64,000 nt of DNA from Lentzea nigeriaca. GTDB taxonomy: Bacteria; Actinomycetota; Actinomycetes; Mycobacteriales; Pseudonocardiaceae. Below, piece after piece: positions 12,208-21,110 of the stretch (its first letter is position 1; every line of letters begins with the position of its first letter). The notes under the pieces are model-generated. The model saw only the letters and a list, made by a program, of their open reading frames with translations. It was not told the DNA's origin and ran no database searches. A program made the translations under genes and the position numbers. The stretch lies in contig NZ_JAFBCX010000003.1 in the NCBI RefSeq assembly GCF_016907955.1, positions 682,001 to 746,000 of the forward strand, given 5' to 3'.

Positions 12208-12765
12208 TCAGACGCTGGCGGTGGTGCGGGCAGCCAGACCGTCGATGACGGCGCCCAGCTTCTCGGTGACCTCGGGGTCGTCGACCGGGTGCAGCTCGGC
12301 GAAGCGGACCACCGAGCCTGGGATCGACAGCGTCAGGTCCTCGGCGACCTCGGCGCCGGCGATCTTGACGGCCTTGCGGGCCTCGTCCTGCGCCCAGACG
12401 CCGCCGTACTGCCCGAACGCGGTGCCGACGACGGCGACCGGCTTGCCGGACAGGGCACCCGCGCCGTAGGGGCGCGACAGCCAGTCGATGGCGTTCTTCA
12501 GCACGGCAGGGATGGTGCCGTTGTACTCGGGCGAGACCAGGAGCAGCGCGTCCGCCTCGACGGCGGCCTCGCGCAGCTTGACGGCGGCGGCCGGAACGGT
12601 GCCCTCGGCGTCGATGTCCTCGTTGTAGAACGGCACGGTGTCCAGGCCGTCGAACAGGCTGACCTCGACGTGCTCCGGGGCGATCTGCGCCGCGGCTTCG
12701 GCGAGCCTGCGGTTGTGCGATCCGGCGCGGAGGCTGCCGACGAGGGTGAGGATGCGGACGGCCAT
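12208..12765 (-). CDS. NADPH-dependent FMN reductase family protein
   Basis: A 185-residue flavodoxin-fold protein. GSLRAGSHNRRLA is the N-terminal flavin-phosphate loop, and SPEYNGTIPAVLKNAIDWLSRP is the family signature. It reduces FMN or quinone-like substrates with NADPH in the cytoplasm. It is transcribed away from a TetR gene, with a perfect inverted repeat between them, so it is probably that regulator's target. It has no evident link to the sugar genes. Confidence 0.85.
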   Translation of the reverse strand: MAVRILTLVGSLRAGSHNRRLAEAAAQIAPEHVEVSLFDGLDTVPFYNEDIDAEGTVPAAAVKLREAAVEADALLLVSPEYNGTIPAVLKNAIDWLSRPYGAGALSGKPVAVVGTAFGQYGGVWAQDEARKAVKIAGAEVAEDLTLSIPGSVVRFAELHPVDDPEVTEKLGAVIDGLAARTTASV

Positions 12766-12807
12766 TACTTACTCCCGGGGTGCAGGCTGTGTGGAACGGT
12801 CCTCACC

Positions 12808-12831
12808 ATAAACGGGAAGCGGCCCGTTTAT
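12808..12831. promoter_or_regulatory. Probable TetR operator
   Basis: ATAAACGGG and CCCGTTTAT form a perfect 9-bp inverted repeat around a 6-bp centre, placed between the divergent FMN reductase and tetR starts. This is typical of an autoregulated TetR site. Confidence 0.7.
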
Positions 12832-12851
12832 CTTCCCAGTAGGCTGATGAC

Positions 12852-13457
12852 GTGATCGACGGCACACCTCTGCCCCTCCTCGGCTCGGACACACAGCTGC
12901 GCGCGGACGCGGTGCGCAACCGCGCGCGCCTGCTGGAAGCCGCGGCCAGACTGGCGGCCGAACACGGCGCGGCGGCCATCACGATGGAGTCCGTCGCCGC
13001 CGCGGCAGGAGTCGGCAAGGGCACGGTGTCCCGCCGCTTCGGCGACCGCAACGGCCTGCTCCAGGCCCTGCTGGACCACTCGGAGCAACAGTTCCAGGAG
13101 GCGTTCATCAGCGGCCAGCCACCGTTGGGCCCCGGCGCCGACGCACGTGCGCGGCTGCGGGCGTTCGGACCGGCCCTGCTGCGCCACGAACGCACCCACC
13201 TGGGCCTCTACCTGGCCGCCGAGCCCGTCGCCGAGCGACGGTTCTCGGTTCCGGCGCAGCGGGTGCGCCACACCCACGTCGCGGCGCTGGTGCGCGCGGT
13301 CCTCCCGGACACCGACGTCGAGCTGCTCGCCCACACGCTGCTGTCCTCAGTGGACGTCGTGCTGGTGGATCACCTCATCCGCAACCGCGGCATGCCGCTG
13401 AAGCGGATCGAGGCGGGGTGGCACGAGCTGGTCGGCCTGATGGTTGAGCGCACCTGA
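12852..13457 (+). CDS. TetR-family transcriptional regulator
   Basis: A 201-residue regulator. The N-terminal TetR helix-turn-helix (about 15-62) reads NRARLLEAAARLAAEHG, then AAGVGKGTVSRRFGDRNGL; the C-terminal half is the ligand and dimer domain. It starts at GTG 12852, since the nearby ATG 12847 runs into a stop at once. It probably represses the divergent FMN reductase gene through the repeat at 12808-12831. Its last 111 bases overlap the 3' end of larE on the other strand. Confidence 0.85.
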   Translation: MIDGTPLPLLGSDTQLRADAVRNRARLLEAAARLAAEHGAAAITMESVAAAAGVGKGTVSRRFGDRNGLLQALLDHSEQQFQEAFISGQPPLGPGADARARLRAFGPALLRHERTHLGLYLAAEPVAERRFSVPAQRVRHTHVAALVRAVLPDTDVELLAHTLLSSVDVVLVDHLIRNRGMPLKRIEAGWHELVGLMVERT

Positions 13458-14225
13458 CCGGAACTCGGTCAGCTCGGCGCCGTCGAACCCGGCCGCACGG
13501 ACGATGTCTTCCAGCGCGGCCCGGATCTCGTCTGTGACCAGATCCCGGTCGAGCTCGACCCGTCCGACGTTCCCGAGATCGCGCACCCGCAGATCCCTGC
13601 TGGGCGTCCCGCGCGCGGCGAGCCACGCCCGCACGGCCACCTCGGCACGTTCGACCCTGGCCAGCCGCGCCGGCGTGATCGTCAGCCCGTACCGCACCCG
13701 GCTCGCCAGGCACGGCATCGCGGGCTTGTCCCACGTGGACAGACCCCAGTGGCGGCTCAGGGCGCGGACGTCGGCCTTGCTCATTCCCAGGTCTCGCAAC
13801 GGGGTGTGCACCCCGATCTCGTCACCCGCGCGGATTCCCGGCCGGAACGGGTCGACGGCGTCGTCGGCGTTCGTGCCGGTCGCGACCGCCGTCAGCCCGT
13901 GCTTCCGCGCCTCGGTCATGATGGCGTCCAGAACCGTGGACTTGCAGAAGTAGCAACGATCGCGGCCGTTCGCGGCGTACCTGGGATTGTCCAGCTCGGT
14001 GGTGTTCGGCGCGAGGTGCCGCACGCCTTGGGCTTCGGCGAAGGCCTTGGCGTGCTCCAGTTCCGCGGCGGCCAGGCTGTCGGAGTTGGCGGTGACCGCG
14101 AGGACCGCGTCGGGTCCGTTCGCCTTGACGGCGGCGGCGAGGACCAGGGCGGAGTCCGCACCACCGGAGAACGCGACAGCTACCGGGCCGATCTCGGCCA
14201 GGCGGGCAACCAGCCGTGTGTGCAT
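13347..14225 (-). CDS. larE: LarE, ATP-dependent sacrificial sulfur transferase for the nickel-pincer cofactor
   Basis: A 292-residue PP-loop protein (AFSGGADSA near the N terminus). LarE turns the dicarboxylated pyridinium nucleotide made by LarB into the bis-thiocarboxylate that holds nickel in LarA. The KPAMPCLASRV block carries the Cys that donates sulfur in single-Cys LarE enzymes. The ATG overlaps the larC stop. The conserved family end is near FRSGALN; about 27 further residues run over the 3' end of the convergent tetR gene and are probably a non-conserved tail. Confidence 0.9.
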   Translation of the reverse strand: MHTRLVARLAEIGPVAVAFSGGADSALVLAAAVKANGPDAVLAVTANSDSLAAAELEHAKAFAEAQGVRHLAPNTTELDNPRYAANGRDRCYFCKSTVLDAIMTEARKHGLTAVATGTNADDAVDPFRPGIRAGDEIGVHTPLRDLGMSKADVRALSRHWGLSTWDKPAMPCLASRVRYGLTITPARLARVERAEVAVRAWLAARGTPSRDLRVRDLGNVGRVELDRDLVTDEIRAALEDIVRAAGFDGAELTEFRSGALNHQADQLVPPRLDPLQRHAAVADEVIHQHDVH

Positions 14226-15367
14226 CAACGCTCCTCCTGCGCCGCCAAGGCCAGCACGGTACGCAACGGCAATCCCGTCTGCCTGGCCACCGCGACGGCG
14301 TCGTCGAACTCGGGCTTGCCGTGGTGCGGACCGTGTTTGCGCCGCACGGGCATGCCGTGGACGTGGACGACATCCGTGGTCCTGGCCGCGGCCGTTCGAC
14401 GCACCTCGCTTCGCCGCACCCCGAGCGTTCCGGTCTCGGCGAACATCAGGCCTTCGATCTCGTCGGCCGTCTCTGGAGTCACCAGGGCGTGCAGGACGTG
14501 CGCCGGTCGCCCCTTCTTCATCACGGCGGGCGTGATCCAGCTGTCGAGCGCGCCCCGGTCGAGCAGGTGGCCGACGACGTAGCCGAGCACCTCGCCGCTG
14601 ACGTCGTCGAGGTTGGTCTCCAGCAACACCAGATCACGCACCCGTGCCGTCTCCACCTCGCCAAGCCGCACGACCGCGACGTTGGGCCGGTCGGCGAGCG
14701 TCCGGGTGCCCGCCCCGTAGCCGGTGGCGGCCAGCCGCATCGGGGGCGGCGGACCGTAGTCGACGTCCAGCGCGCGCAGGAGAGCGGCCGCGGTCGGCGT
14801 CACGGTCTCGCCTCGCACCGACGTCCCGGTGACGACCGCGCCTTCGAGCAGCGCCGCCGTCGCGGGGGCCGGGCAGGGCAGGATGCCGTGGGCCGTGCGG
14901 ACCTCGCCGGTACCGAGCGGCAACGGTTCACAGTGGACAGTGCTGACACCCAGCGCACGCAGGGCAGCCGCCACCCCGACGACGTCGACGAGGGTGTCGT
15001 GGCCGCCGAGCTCGTGCAGGTGCACCTCGTCGGGCTCCTCACCGTGCAGGCGTCCCTCGACCTCGGCGATCACGCGCAACGCCTTCGTGGCGACGTCCGC
15101 CACCGCACGGTCGCGAACCCTGCCGGCCATGGCGATCAGTTCCTTCGCCTTGCGACTGGTGGCGTCGTCCGACACCGAGACGGCCGCTCTCCTGGCCGTG
15201 ATCCCGTGGGTGAGCACCTGCGTGACGGTGAGGTCCCAGCCGGTCAGTCCGGTGTCGGCGACGGCGGCGCGGATCGCGTCCAGCGGCGCGCCGGCGTCGA
15301 CGAGGGCGGCGAGCAGCATGTCCCCGGCCAGACCGGTGAACGGCGAGATGACGCAGACCCGGCTCAT
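14225..15367 (-). CDS. larC: LarC, nickel insertion cyclometallase
   Basis: A 380-residue LarC. LarC inserts nickel into the thiolated pyridinium cofactor using CTP. The N-terminal FTGLAGDMLLAALVDAGAP block, the HLHELGGHDTLVDVVG segment and the C-terminal LETNLDDVSGEVLGY and MKKGRPAH blocks are all characteristic. In lactobacilli larC is split and needs a ribosomal frameshift; here it is one continuous frame. Its ATG overlaps the larB stop and its stop overlaps the larE start. Confidence 0.92.
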   Translation of the reverse strand: MSRVCVISPFTGLAGDMLLAALVDAGAPLDAIRAAVADTGLTGWDLTVTQVLTHGITARRAAVSVSDDATSRKAKELIAMAGRVRDRAVADVATKALRVIAEVEGRLHGEEPDEVHLHELGGHDTLVDVVGVAAALRALGVSTVHCEPLPLGTGEVRTAHGILPCPAPATAALLEGAVVTGTSVRGETVTPTAAALLRALDVDYGPPPPMRLAATGYGAGTRTLADRPNVAVVRLGEVETARVRDLVLLETNLDDVSGEVLGYVVGHLLDRGALDSWITPAVMKKGRPAHVLHALVTPETADEIEGLMFAETGTLGVRRSEVRRTAAARTTDVVHVHGMPVRRKHGPHHGKPEFDDAVAVARQTGLPLRTVLALAAQEER

Positions 15368-16035
15368 CGCGCCACCCGTGACAGCCGGAACGCGGCCATG
15401 GCCGCGCCGAACCCGGAGTCGATGTTCACCACGGTGATCCCGGCCGCGCAGGACGCGTGCATGGCGAGCAACGCGGTGATGCCCTCCAGCCCCGCGCCGT
15501 AGCCGGTGGAGGTGGGAACCGCGACCACCGGGCAAGCGACCAGACCACCGATCGCACTGGCCAAGGCGCCTTCCATCCCCGCCACGACGATGACGGTGTC
15601 CGCGGCGCGCAGCCGTTCCTGCTCGGCGAGGAGCCGGTGCAGGCCGGCCACTCCCACGTCGGTGACGGTGGTGACCGTGAGACCCGCGGCGGTGGCAACG
15701 GCGGCGGCTTCGCGCGCCACGGGTTGGTCGGCGGTGCCGGCGGCGGCGACGACCACGGTGAACCCGACCGGTTCGGCTGGGCGCCAGACGAGCAGGCGAG
15801 CCGGGGCGTCGTAGGTGCCGTCGCCCACTGTGCCGAGGACGGAGGCCGCTGTCTCGGCGTCTATGCGGGTGGCGAGCACCGGACCATTGTTGTGCCGCAA
15901 CAACGTTTGCGCGATCGAGGCGATCTCGGCTGGGGTTTTGCCGGTGCCGTAGATGACCTCGGGCAGGCCCTGGCGGGCTTCGCGGGCGATGTCCACCCTG
16001 GCGAAACCGAGGTCGACCGCGTCGGATCCGGTCAT
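15364..16035 (-). CDS. larB: LarB, pyridinium carboxylase of nickel-pincer cofactor synthesis
   Basis: A 223-residue protein with the PurE-like fold of LarB. LarB carboxylates nicotinic acid adenine dinucleotide and hydrolyses its phosphoanhydride, the first step of the LarA cofactor. Typical blocks are EVIYGTGKTPAEI near the N terminus and VVAGMEGALASAIGGL and PTSTGYGAG in the second half. The ATG at 16035 overlaps the glycerate kinase stop. Confidence 0.92.
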   Translation of the reverse strand: MTGSDAVDLGFARVDIAREARQGLPEVIYGTGKTPAEIASIAQTLLRHNNGPVLATRIDAETAASVLGTVGDGTYDAPARLLVWRPAEPVGFTVVVAAAGTADQPVAREAAAVATAAGLTVTTVTDVGVAGLHRLLAEQERLRAADTVIVVAGMEGALASAIGGLVACPVVAVPTSTGYGAGLEGITALLAMHASCAAGITVVNIDSGFGAAMAAFRLSRVAR

Positions 16036-17159
16036 GCCGCTCCACCCCTGGCCACGACGCCTGCCAGCTCCCGCCCGATCTCCGCGAGCAACGCCGGCGC
16101 CCGGCCGATCGCGACATCGAGACTCCCGGCCCGGTCCAGCAGCGACCACGCGCCGACGACCCCGATCTCACGCAGCCGTTCGGCGGAAAGGCGGACATCA
16201 CCGGCGACCACGGCAACCGGCACCCCATACCGCCGCGCCAGCGAGGCCACACCGACCGGAGCCTTGCCGTGCAGGCTCTGTTCGTCGAACCTCCCCTCTC
16301 CGACCACGACCAGCGACGCGTCCCGCATCGCCTCCGCGACGCCGAGCTCACCGAGGACGAAGGACGCACCCGAAACACGCCGGGCCCCGAGAGCAGCCAG
16401 AGCCGCGAAGCCGGTGCCACCGGCGGCACCCGCACCGGGCGCGGAACTCACATCACGTCCGGTCGCGGCGGTCACCACCGAGGCGAACTGACGCAGCCCG
16501 CGCTCCAGCACCTCCACATCGCGCGGGGAGGCTCCCTTCTGCGGACCGAACACCGCGGCGGCACCGGAAGGCCCGCACAACGGATTGTCCACATCGGACA
16601 CCAGGGTCACGCGCGCCAAGCGCAAGCGGAAGTCCAAGGTGGACAGATCGAGGTGGGCGGCGGTCGTCAGAGCGGCGCCTCCCGGGCCCACCGGGACGCC
16701 GCGCGCGTCGGTGATGACGGCGCCCAGGGCTCGCAGCAGGCCCGCTCCCCCGTCGGTGGTGGCGCTGCCGCCCACGGCCAGCACGATGTCCAGGCAGCCG
16801 TGGTCGAGGGCGGCACGGATCAGTTCGCCGGTGCCGTGACTGTCGGCCACGAGAGGTGCCGGGCGGCCCGGCAGCACGTCCAGGCCGCTCGCCTGGGCCA
16901 TTTCGATCACCGCGCGGGTGCCTCGCACGGCGAACGCGGCGCGCAGCGGACGACCGGTGGGTCCGCTCACGTCGGCGTGCACCAACCGGTAGCCGGCGCC
17001 TGCCAGCGCGGCGAGGGTGCCTTCGCCGCCGTCCGCCACCGGCATCGTCATCGCGCGACCGCCCGCGGCGGTCACTCCCACCGCCACGGCGGCGCTGGCC
17101 TCGGCCGCGGTGAGGCAGCCGCGGAACTTGTCCAGGCAGATCAGCACCGGGGCGATCAT
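16032..17159 (-). CDS. glxK: Glycerate kinase (GlxK/GarK type)
   Basis: A 375-residue glycerate kinase of the type that phosphorylates D-glycerate to 2-phosphoglycerate. The signatures are SFK-like DKFRGCLTAAEA at the N terminus, PVADGGEGT, AVGGSATTDGGAG and VVGEGRFDEQSLHGKAP. It sits between larA and larB with 4-base overlaps on both sides, so it is made together with the racemase and its cofactor enzymes. The context suggests that the racemase supplies D-glycerate, a hypothesis set out in the findings. Confidence 0.9.
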   Translation of the reverse strand: MIAPVLICLDKFRGCLTAAEASAAVAVGVTAAGGRAMTMPVADGGEGTLAALAGAGYRLVHADVSGPTGRPLRAAFAVRGTRAVIEMAQASGLDVLPGRPAPLVADSHGTGELIRAALDHGCLDIVLAVGGSATTDGGAGLLRALGAVITDARGVPVGPGGAALTTAAHLDLSTLDFRLRLARVTLVSDVDNPLCGPSGAAAVFGPQKGASPRDVEVLERGLRQFASVVTAATGRDVSSAPGAGAAGGTGFAALAALGARRVSGASFVLGELGVAEAMRDASLVVVGEGRFDEQSLHGKAPVGVASLARRYGVPVAVVAGDVRLSAERLREIGVVGAWSLLDRAGSLDVAIGRAPALLAEIGRELAGVVARGGAA

Positions 17160-18439
17160 CGCGCAGTCCCGGCGACGTACGGAATCGTCTGCGGCCCCTC
17201 GGGCAGCACGCACAAACGCGCGTTCGGGCCCGCCGACGCCAACGCCTCGGCCACGAAAGAAGAGATGTCCGAGGTCTGGGAGAGGTGAGCAGTAGCCAGG
17301 TCGGCGTCGCTGAGGTGCGAGGTGTGCATGACGACCCGGCACGCGGACTGGATGCGGGCCTGGATCTGCACCTGCCACTGATCGGGTTCGGTGACCGTGC
17401 GCGCGGAGATCGACTCGAACAGCGCGGCGGGCGAGTCGGCGGACGCCAGAACCGCGCGGTACGAGCCGTGATCCGGGAAGCCGTCACGGCACTCCGCCGC
17501 GCACACGATCGTGCCGCCCGGCTTCACCACCTGGAAGGCGGCCGACATGCCCTTCACCGACTGGTACAGGTTCTGGTCCAGCGGATAGCCGGAGTTGGTC
17601 GTCACCACCACGTCGAAGAGGTGCGGCACCGGCTGCATCGCCACGCCGCGGGCGGTGCGCACGGCCGCGGCGTGCATCTCCAGCAGGTCGCCGCCGAACG
17701 CCGCCACGACCTCCTTGTCCTGGTTCAGGACCACGTCGAACCCGAACGTCACGCCGGTGGCGGCCGCGATGGCACGCACGTCGTCGTGCACCGGATTGCC
17801 CTCGATGATCCCCCACGCCGCCCGCGGGTGACCGATCCGGCGGGCGTCGTGCAGCACCAGCACGGTTTCCAGCGCCGCGAGACCGGGTGCGACGAGCTTC
17901 GGGCCGCCGGAGAAGCCGGCGAAGAAGTGCGGTTCGACGAAACCGGTGGTGATGCGGACGTCCGCATCGACCCATTCGCTGTTCAGCCACACCGGCACGG
18001 ACGCGCCGAGCTCACCCATCCACGTCAGGCTGCCCCGGTCGCGCGCGTCGTGGTTGACGATCCGGACCGAGTCGACCACCGCGTCACCGAACATCTCGCG
18101 CAGCTCGGCCGGGGAGTTGCCCCGGTGTGTGCCGGTCGCGACCAGCACGACTACGTCGTCGAGGTCGACCAGGCCGTCGAGCTCCTCCAGGATCGCCGGG
18201 ATCATCAGGTGCCGCGGCTGCGGGCGCGTGCCGTCGCAAGCCGAGATGGCCACGGTCTGGCCGCGACGCACGCGCTCGCGCAACGGTGGGCCTGCCACTG
18301 GAGCGCGTAACGCGCTGCGGAGAATCTCCTGCGGTGGTGCGGAAACCTGGTGATGGCGAGGAGTCACGACCGTGGTCACCGCCGGATCGCACAGCAGGTC
18401 CAAGCCAGTCTCGCCGTAAGCAAGTCGAACCTTTTCCAT
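17156..18439 (-). CDS. larA: LarA-family nickel-dependent 2-hydroxyacid racemase
   Basis: A 427-residue LarA homologue. Lactate racemase inverts the C2 hydroxyl of lactate with a nickel-pincer nucleotide bound to a lysine. That lysine is visible in FSGGPKLVAPG, the preceding His in EPHFFAG, and the His of VATGTHRGNS. The substrate may be lactate, made by the upstream pathway, or another short 2-hydroxy acid, since LarA relatives act on several. The start ATG at 18439 overlaps the stop of the lactonase gene (TGATG). It is co-transcribed with the cofactor genes larB, larC and larE. Confidence 0.88.
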   Translation of the reverse strand: MEKVRLAYGETGLDLLCDPAVTTVVTPRHHQVSAPPQEILRSALRAPVAGPPLRERVRRGQTVAISACDGTRPQPRHLMIPAILEELDGLVDLDDVVVLVATGTHRGNSPAELREMFGDAVVDSVRIVNHDARDRGSLTWMGELGASVPVWLNSEWVDADVRITTGFVEPHFFAGFSGGPKLVAPGLAALETVLVLHDARRIGHPRAAWGIIEGNPVHDDVRAIAAATGVTFGFDVVLNQDKEVVAAFGGDLLEMHAAAVRTARGVAMQPVPHLFDVVVTTNSGYPLDQNLYQSVKGMSAAFQVVKPGGTIVCAAECRDGFPDHGSYRAVLASADSPAALFESISARTVTEPDQWQVQIQARIQSACRVVMHTSHLSDADLATAHLSQTSDISSFVAEALASAGPNARLCVLPEGPQTIPYVAGTAR

Positions 18440-19269
18440 CAGCGAGTTCCCAACCCGTAGACGCGGGCCGCCGTGCCACCGAAGAGCTCGGAGCGCTCGG
18501 CTGCGGACAGACCCGAGCACAGGTCCGCAGCCGCGTCGAAGACCTCGGAGTAGGAGGCGGCGAGCAGGCAGACGGGCCAGTCCGAGCCGACCATCAGCCG
18601 GTCGGGCCCGAACACCGTCAGCGCGACGTCCGCGTAGGGCTTCAACGCCTCGACGGTCCACTGTGGACCGGCCTCGGTGACCAGACCGGACAGCTTGGCG
18701 GTCACGTTCGGTTCCGCCGCCAGCGCCGCGAGGTGCGTGGCCCAGGGCTCGACCAGCCCACCGGCAATGTCCGGTTTGGACAGATGGTCCACCACGAACA
18801 TCATGTCCGGCACCGCCCGCACCGCCACCAGCGCCGCGGGAAGCTGATGGGGACGGGTCAGCACGTCGTACACGAGCCCGGCGTCGCGTACCGCACGCAG
18901 CCCGGCGATCACGTCCGGACGCATGAGCCAGTCCGGGTCGGGTTCGGACTGCACCAGGTGGCGGATGCCCACCAGCCGGTCGCCGCCCGGCCCCGACCGC
19001 AACCGGTCGAGCTGCTCGGCGACGTCGGGCGCGGTCAGGTCGACCCACCCGACAACGCCCGCCACGAGGTCTGATTCGACGGCGAGGAACTCCGCCGTCT
19101 CGTCGAGGTCGTTCAGCACCTGGACCAGCACGGTGGCGTCCACGCCCGCCGGTTCGGTCACCGCACGCAGATCCGCAGGCGAGAAGGAACGGCGGATCGG
19201 CCCGGACAGCCAGTCCTGCGGCCGGGAGGAAAGGTCCCACAGGTGGTGGTGGGCGTCGATCCGGCGCAT
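18439..19269 (-). CDS. Amidohydrolase-family sugar lactonase (L-fucono-/L-rhamnono-lactonase type)
   Basis: A 276-residue COG3618-type metal hydrolase. RIDAHHHLWD supplies the HxH metal ligands, VVDHLSKP a further His, and MVGSDWP the conserved Asp. Relatives open L-fuconolactone, L-rhamnonolactone or related aldonolactones to the acid. In this operon it follows the aldose dehydrogenase and precedes the dehydratase step. ATG 19269 overlaps the FAH hydrolase stop; the GTG just before it is in frame but less likely. Confidence 0.85.
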   Translation of the reverse strand: MRRIDAHHHLWDLSSRPQDWLSGPIRRSFSPADLRAVTEPAGVDATVLVQVLNDLDETAEFLAVESDLVAGVVGWVDLTAPDVAEQLDRLRSGPGGDRLVGIRHLVQSEPDPDWLMRPDVIAGLRAVRDAGLVYDVLTRPHQLPAALVAVRAVPDMMFVVDHLSKPDIAGGLVEPWATHLAALAAEPNVTAKLSGLVTEAGPQWTVEALKPYADVALTVFGPDRLMVGSDWPVCLLAASYSEVFDAAADLCSGLSAAERSELFGGTAARVYGLGTR

Positions 19270-20114
19270 CACGCCTGCCCGATCCGCTGCCGCTGCGCGC
19301 CCAGGCGGTCGATGCTGAGCTCGACGGTGTCGCCCGCGCGCAGGTACCCGAAGTCGTTGACGCCGAGCGCCACCCCGGCCGGCGTGCCCGTGTTCACCAC
19401 GTCACCGGGCTCGAGAACCATGAACTGGCTGAGGTACCAGATGATGTGGTGCACGCCGAAGAGCATGTTCTTGGTGTTGCCGTCCTGGCGGAGCTCGCCG
19501 TTGACGCTCAGCTTCAGGCCGAGCGCCTGCGGGTCGCCCACCTCGTCCGCGGTGACGAGCCACGGCCCCAGCGGGTTGAACGTCTCGCAGGACTTGCCCT
19601 TCGTCCACTGGCCGCCGCGCTCGATCTGGAACTCGCGTTCGCTGACGTCGTTGGAGATCGCGTAGCCGGCGATCACCGCCGCCGCGTGCTGCGGGCTCTC
19701 CAGGTACCGCGCGGTGTCCCCGAGCACGACGGCCAGCTCCACCTCGTAGTCGGTCTTGACACTCTTCCTGGGCACCAGGACCGTGTCGTTCGGGCCGATG
19801 ACGGTGTTGGTGTTCTTCATGAACACCACGGGTTCGCTGGGCGGTTCCGCCGACGTCTCGGCCGCGTGGTCGGAGTAGTTGAGCCCGATGCACACCAGGG
19901 CACCGGGACGCGCGACGGGCGCGCCGATCCGCATCCCCGCGGCGTCCAGCTCCGGCAGACCGCTCAGGGCGTCGCGTACCCGCGCGACACCACCGTTCGC
20001 CAGGAAGTCACCGTTGATCTCACTGGTCACCGCACGCAGATCACGCACGCGGCCGGCGTCGTCCAGCACCGCGGGAATCTCGGCGCCGGGGTCGCCCACA
20101 CGCAGCAGTCGCAT
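19269..20114 (-). CDS. Fumarylacetoacetate hydrolase family, probable 2,4-diketo-3-deoxy-sugar acid hydrolase
   Basis: A 281-residue FAH-fold hydrolase. Metal-binding Glu residues lie in DYEVELAVVLG, and NDVSEREFQ and VNTGTPAGVALG are typical of the family. With the SDR dehydrogenase beside it, it most likely cuts 2,4-diketo-3-deoxy-L-fuconate (or -rhamnonate) to pyruvate and L-lactate, as known in Xanthomonas, Sphingomonas and Burkholderia pathways. The start ATG is at 20114; the gap to the AKR gene is 33 bases. Confidence 0.83.
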   Translation of the reverse strand: MRLLRVGDPGAEIPAVLDDAGRVRDLRAVTSEINGDFLANGGVARVRDALSGLPELDAAGMRIGAPVARPGALVCIGLNYSDHAAETSAEPPSEPVVFMKNTNTVIGPNDTVLVPRKSVKTDYEVELAVVLGDTARYLESPQHAAAVIAGYAISNDVSEREFQIERGGQWTKGKSCETFNPLGPWLVTADEVGDPQALGLKLSVNGELRQDGNTKNMLFGVHHIIWYLSQFMVLEPGDVVNTGTPAGVALGVNDFGYLRAGDTVELSIDRLGAQRQRIGQA

Positions 20115-20147
20115 TGCCCTACCTCACTCTGTTCTCGTAAGCGGGGG

Positions 20148-21110
20148 TCACGGAGTCGGCACGCCGGCCGCGAGCAGTCCTTCGGCACGCAGGTCCGCCC
20201 ACAGCTCCGGTGGCGGAGGAGTGGCGAAGGCCGCCACGTTCGCGGTGAGCTCCTCCTCGCTGCGGGCCCCGATCAGCGCGCCGGTCACCGCCGGGTGCCC
20301 GAACGGGAACCACAGCGCAGCGGCAGGCAGCGTCGTGCCGTGCCGTGCGCACACCGCGGCGATCCGCCTGGCGCGGCCGAGCACGTCCGCCGGTGCGGTC
20401 CGGTAGTCGTAGGTGGCGTCGTCCGGCACGTCGTGACGCGCCAGCAGACCGGAGTTGAACAACCCGGCGGCGAGCACGTCGACCCCGCGCTCGGCGCACA
20501 ACGGGAGGAGCTCGTCCAGCGCCGGTTGTTCCAGCAACGTGTAACGCCCGGCGAGCAGGACGCAGTCCACAGAGGACTCCCGCACGAACCGGGCGAGCAT
20601 CCGCCACTGGTTCATCCCGGCCCCGATCGCACCGACGACGCCCTGCTCGCGCAGCTCCGCCAACGCGGGCAACGCCTCACCGAAGGCCTGGTCCCAGTGG
20701 TCGTCGGGGTCGTGCAGGTAGACCACGTCCACCCGGTCGAGCCCGAGCCGTTCCAGTGACGACTCCAGGCTCCTCCGCACGCCGTCAGCGCTGAAGTCCC
20801 ACACGCGGCGCCACCGCGCCGGAACCACGAAGCCGTCGTCGTCGAGCCGATCCGCTCCGGACGGGTCGGGCACGAGCAGCCTGCCCACCTTGGTGGACAA
20901 CACGAACTCGTCGCGCGGGCGGTCCTTCAGCGCCGAGCCGAGCCGCTTCTCCGCAAGCCCGAGCCCGTAGTGCGGTGCGGTGTCGAAGGTCCGGATTCCG
21001 GCCTCCCACGCTGCGTCGATCACGGCACGGGCCTCGTGGTCCGCGACCTCGGCGTAGAGGTTGCCCAGCGGCGAGGTGCCGAGTCCGAGCCTGCTCAGGA
21101 CGTCAGCCAC
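20148..21110 (-). CDS. Aldo/keto reductase, probable L-fucose (D-threo-aldose) 1-dehydrogenase
   Basis: A 320-residue aldo/keto reductase with the catalytic tetrad visible: Asp and Tyr in FDTAPHYG, Lys in STKVGR, His in VYLHDPD. It belongs to the group that includes D-threo-aldose (L-fucose) 1-dehydrogenase, which oxidises L-fucose, L-galactose or D-arabinose to the lactone. It starts with GTG at 21110, overlapping the end of the SDR gene by 8 bases. It would be the first oxidative step, before the lactonase. Confidence 0.83.
   Translation of the reverse strand: MADVLSRLGLGTSPLGNLYAEVADHEARAVIDAAWEAGIRTFDTAPHYGLGLAEKRLGSALKDRPRDEFVLSTKVGRLLVPDPSGADRLDDDGFVVPARWRRVWDFSADGVRRSLESSLERLGLDRVDVVYLHDPDDHWDQAFGEALPALAELREQGVVGAIGAGMNQWRMLARFVRESSVDCVLLAGRYTLLEQPALDELLPLCAERGVDVLAAGLFNSGLLARHDVPDDATYDYRTAPADVLGRARRIAAVCARHGTTLPAAALWFPFGHPAVTGALIGARSEEELTANVAAFATPPPPELWADLRAEGLLAAGVPTP

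Noticed and set aside
14225..16435. 736-codon frame that fuses upstream sequence to larC
   Set aside because: The first part is antisense or out of frame to larB and glxK; the LarC family start is the ATG at 15367.
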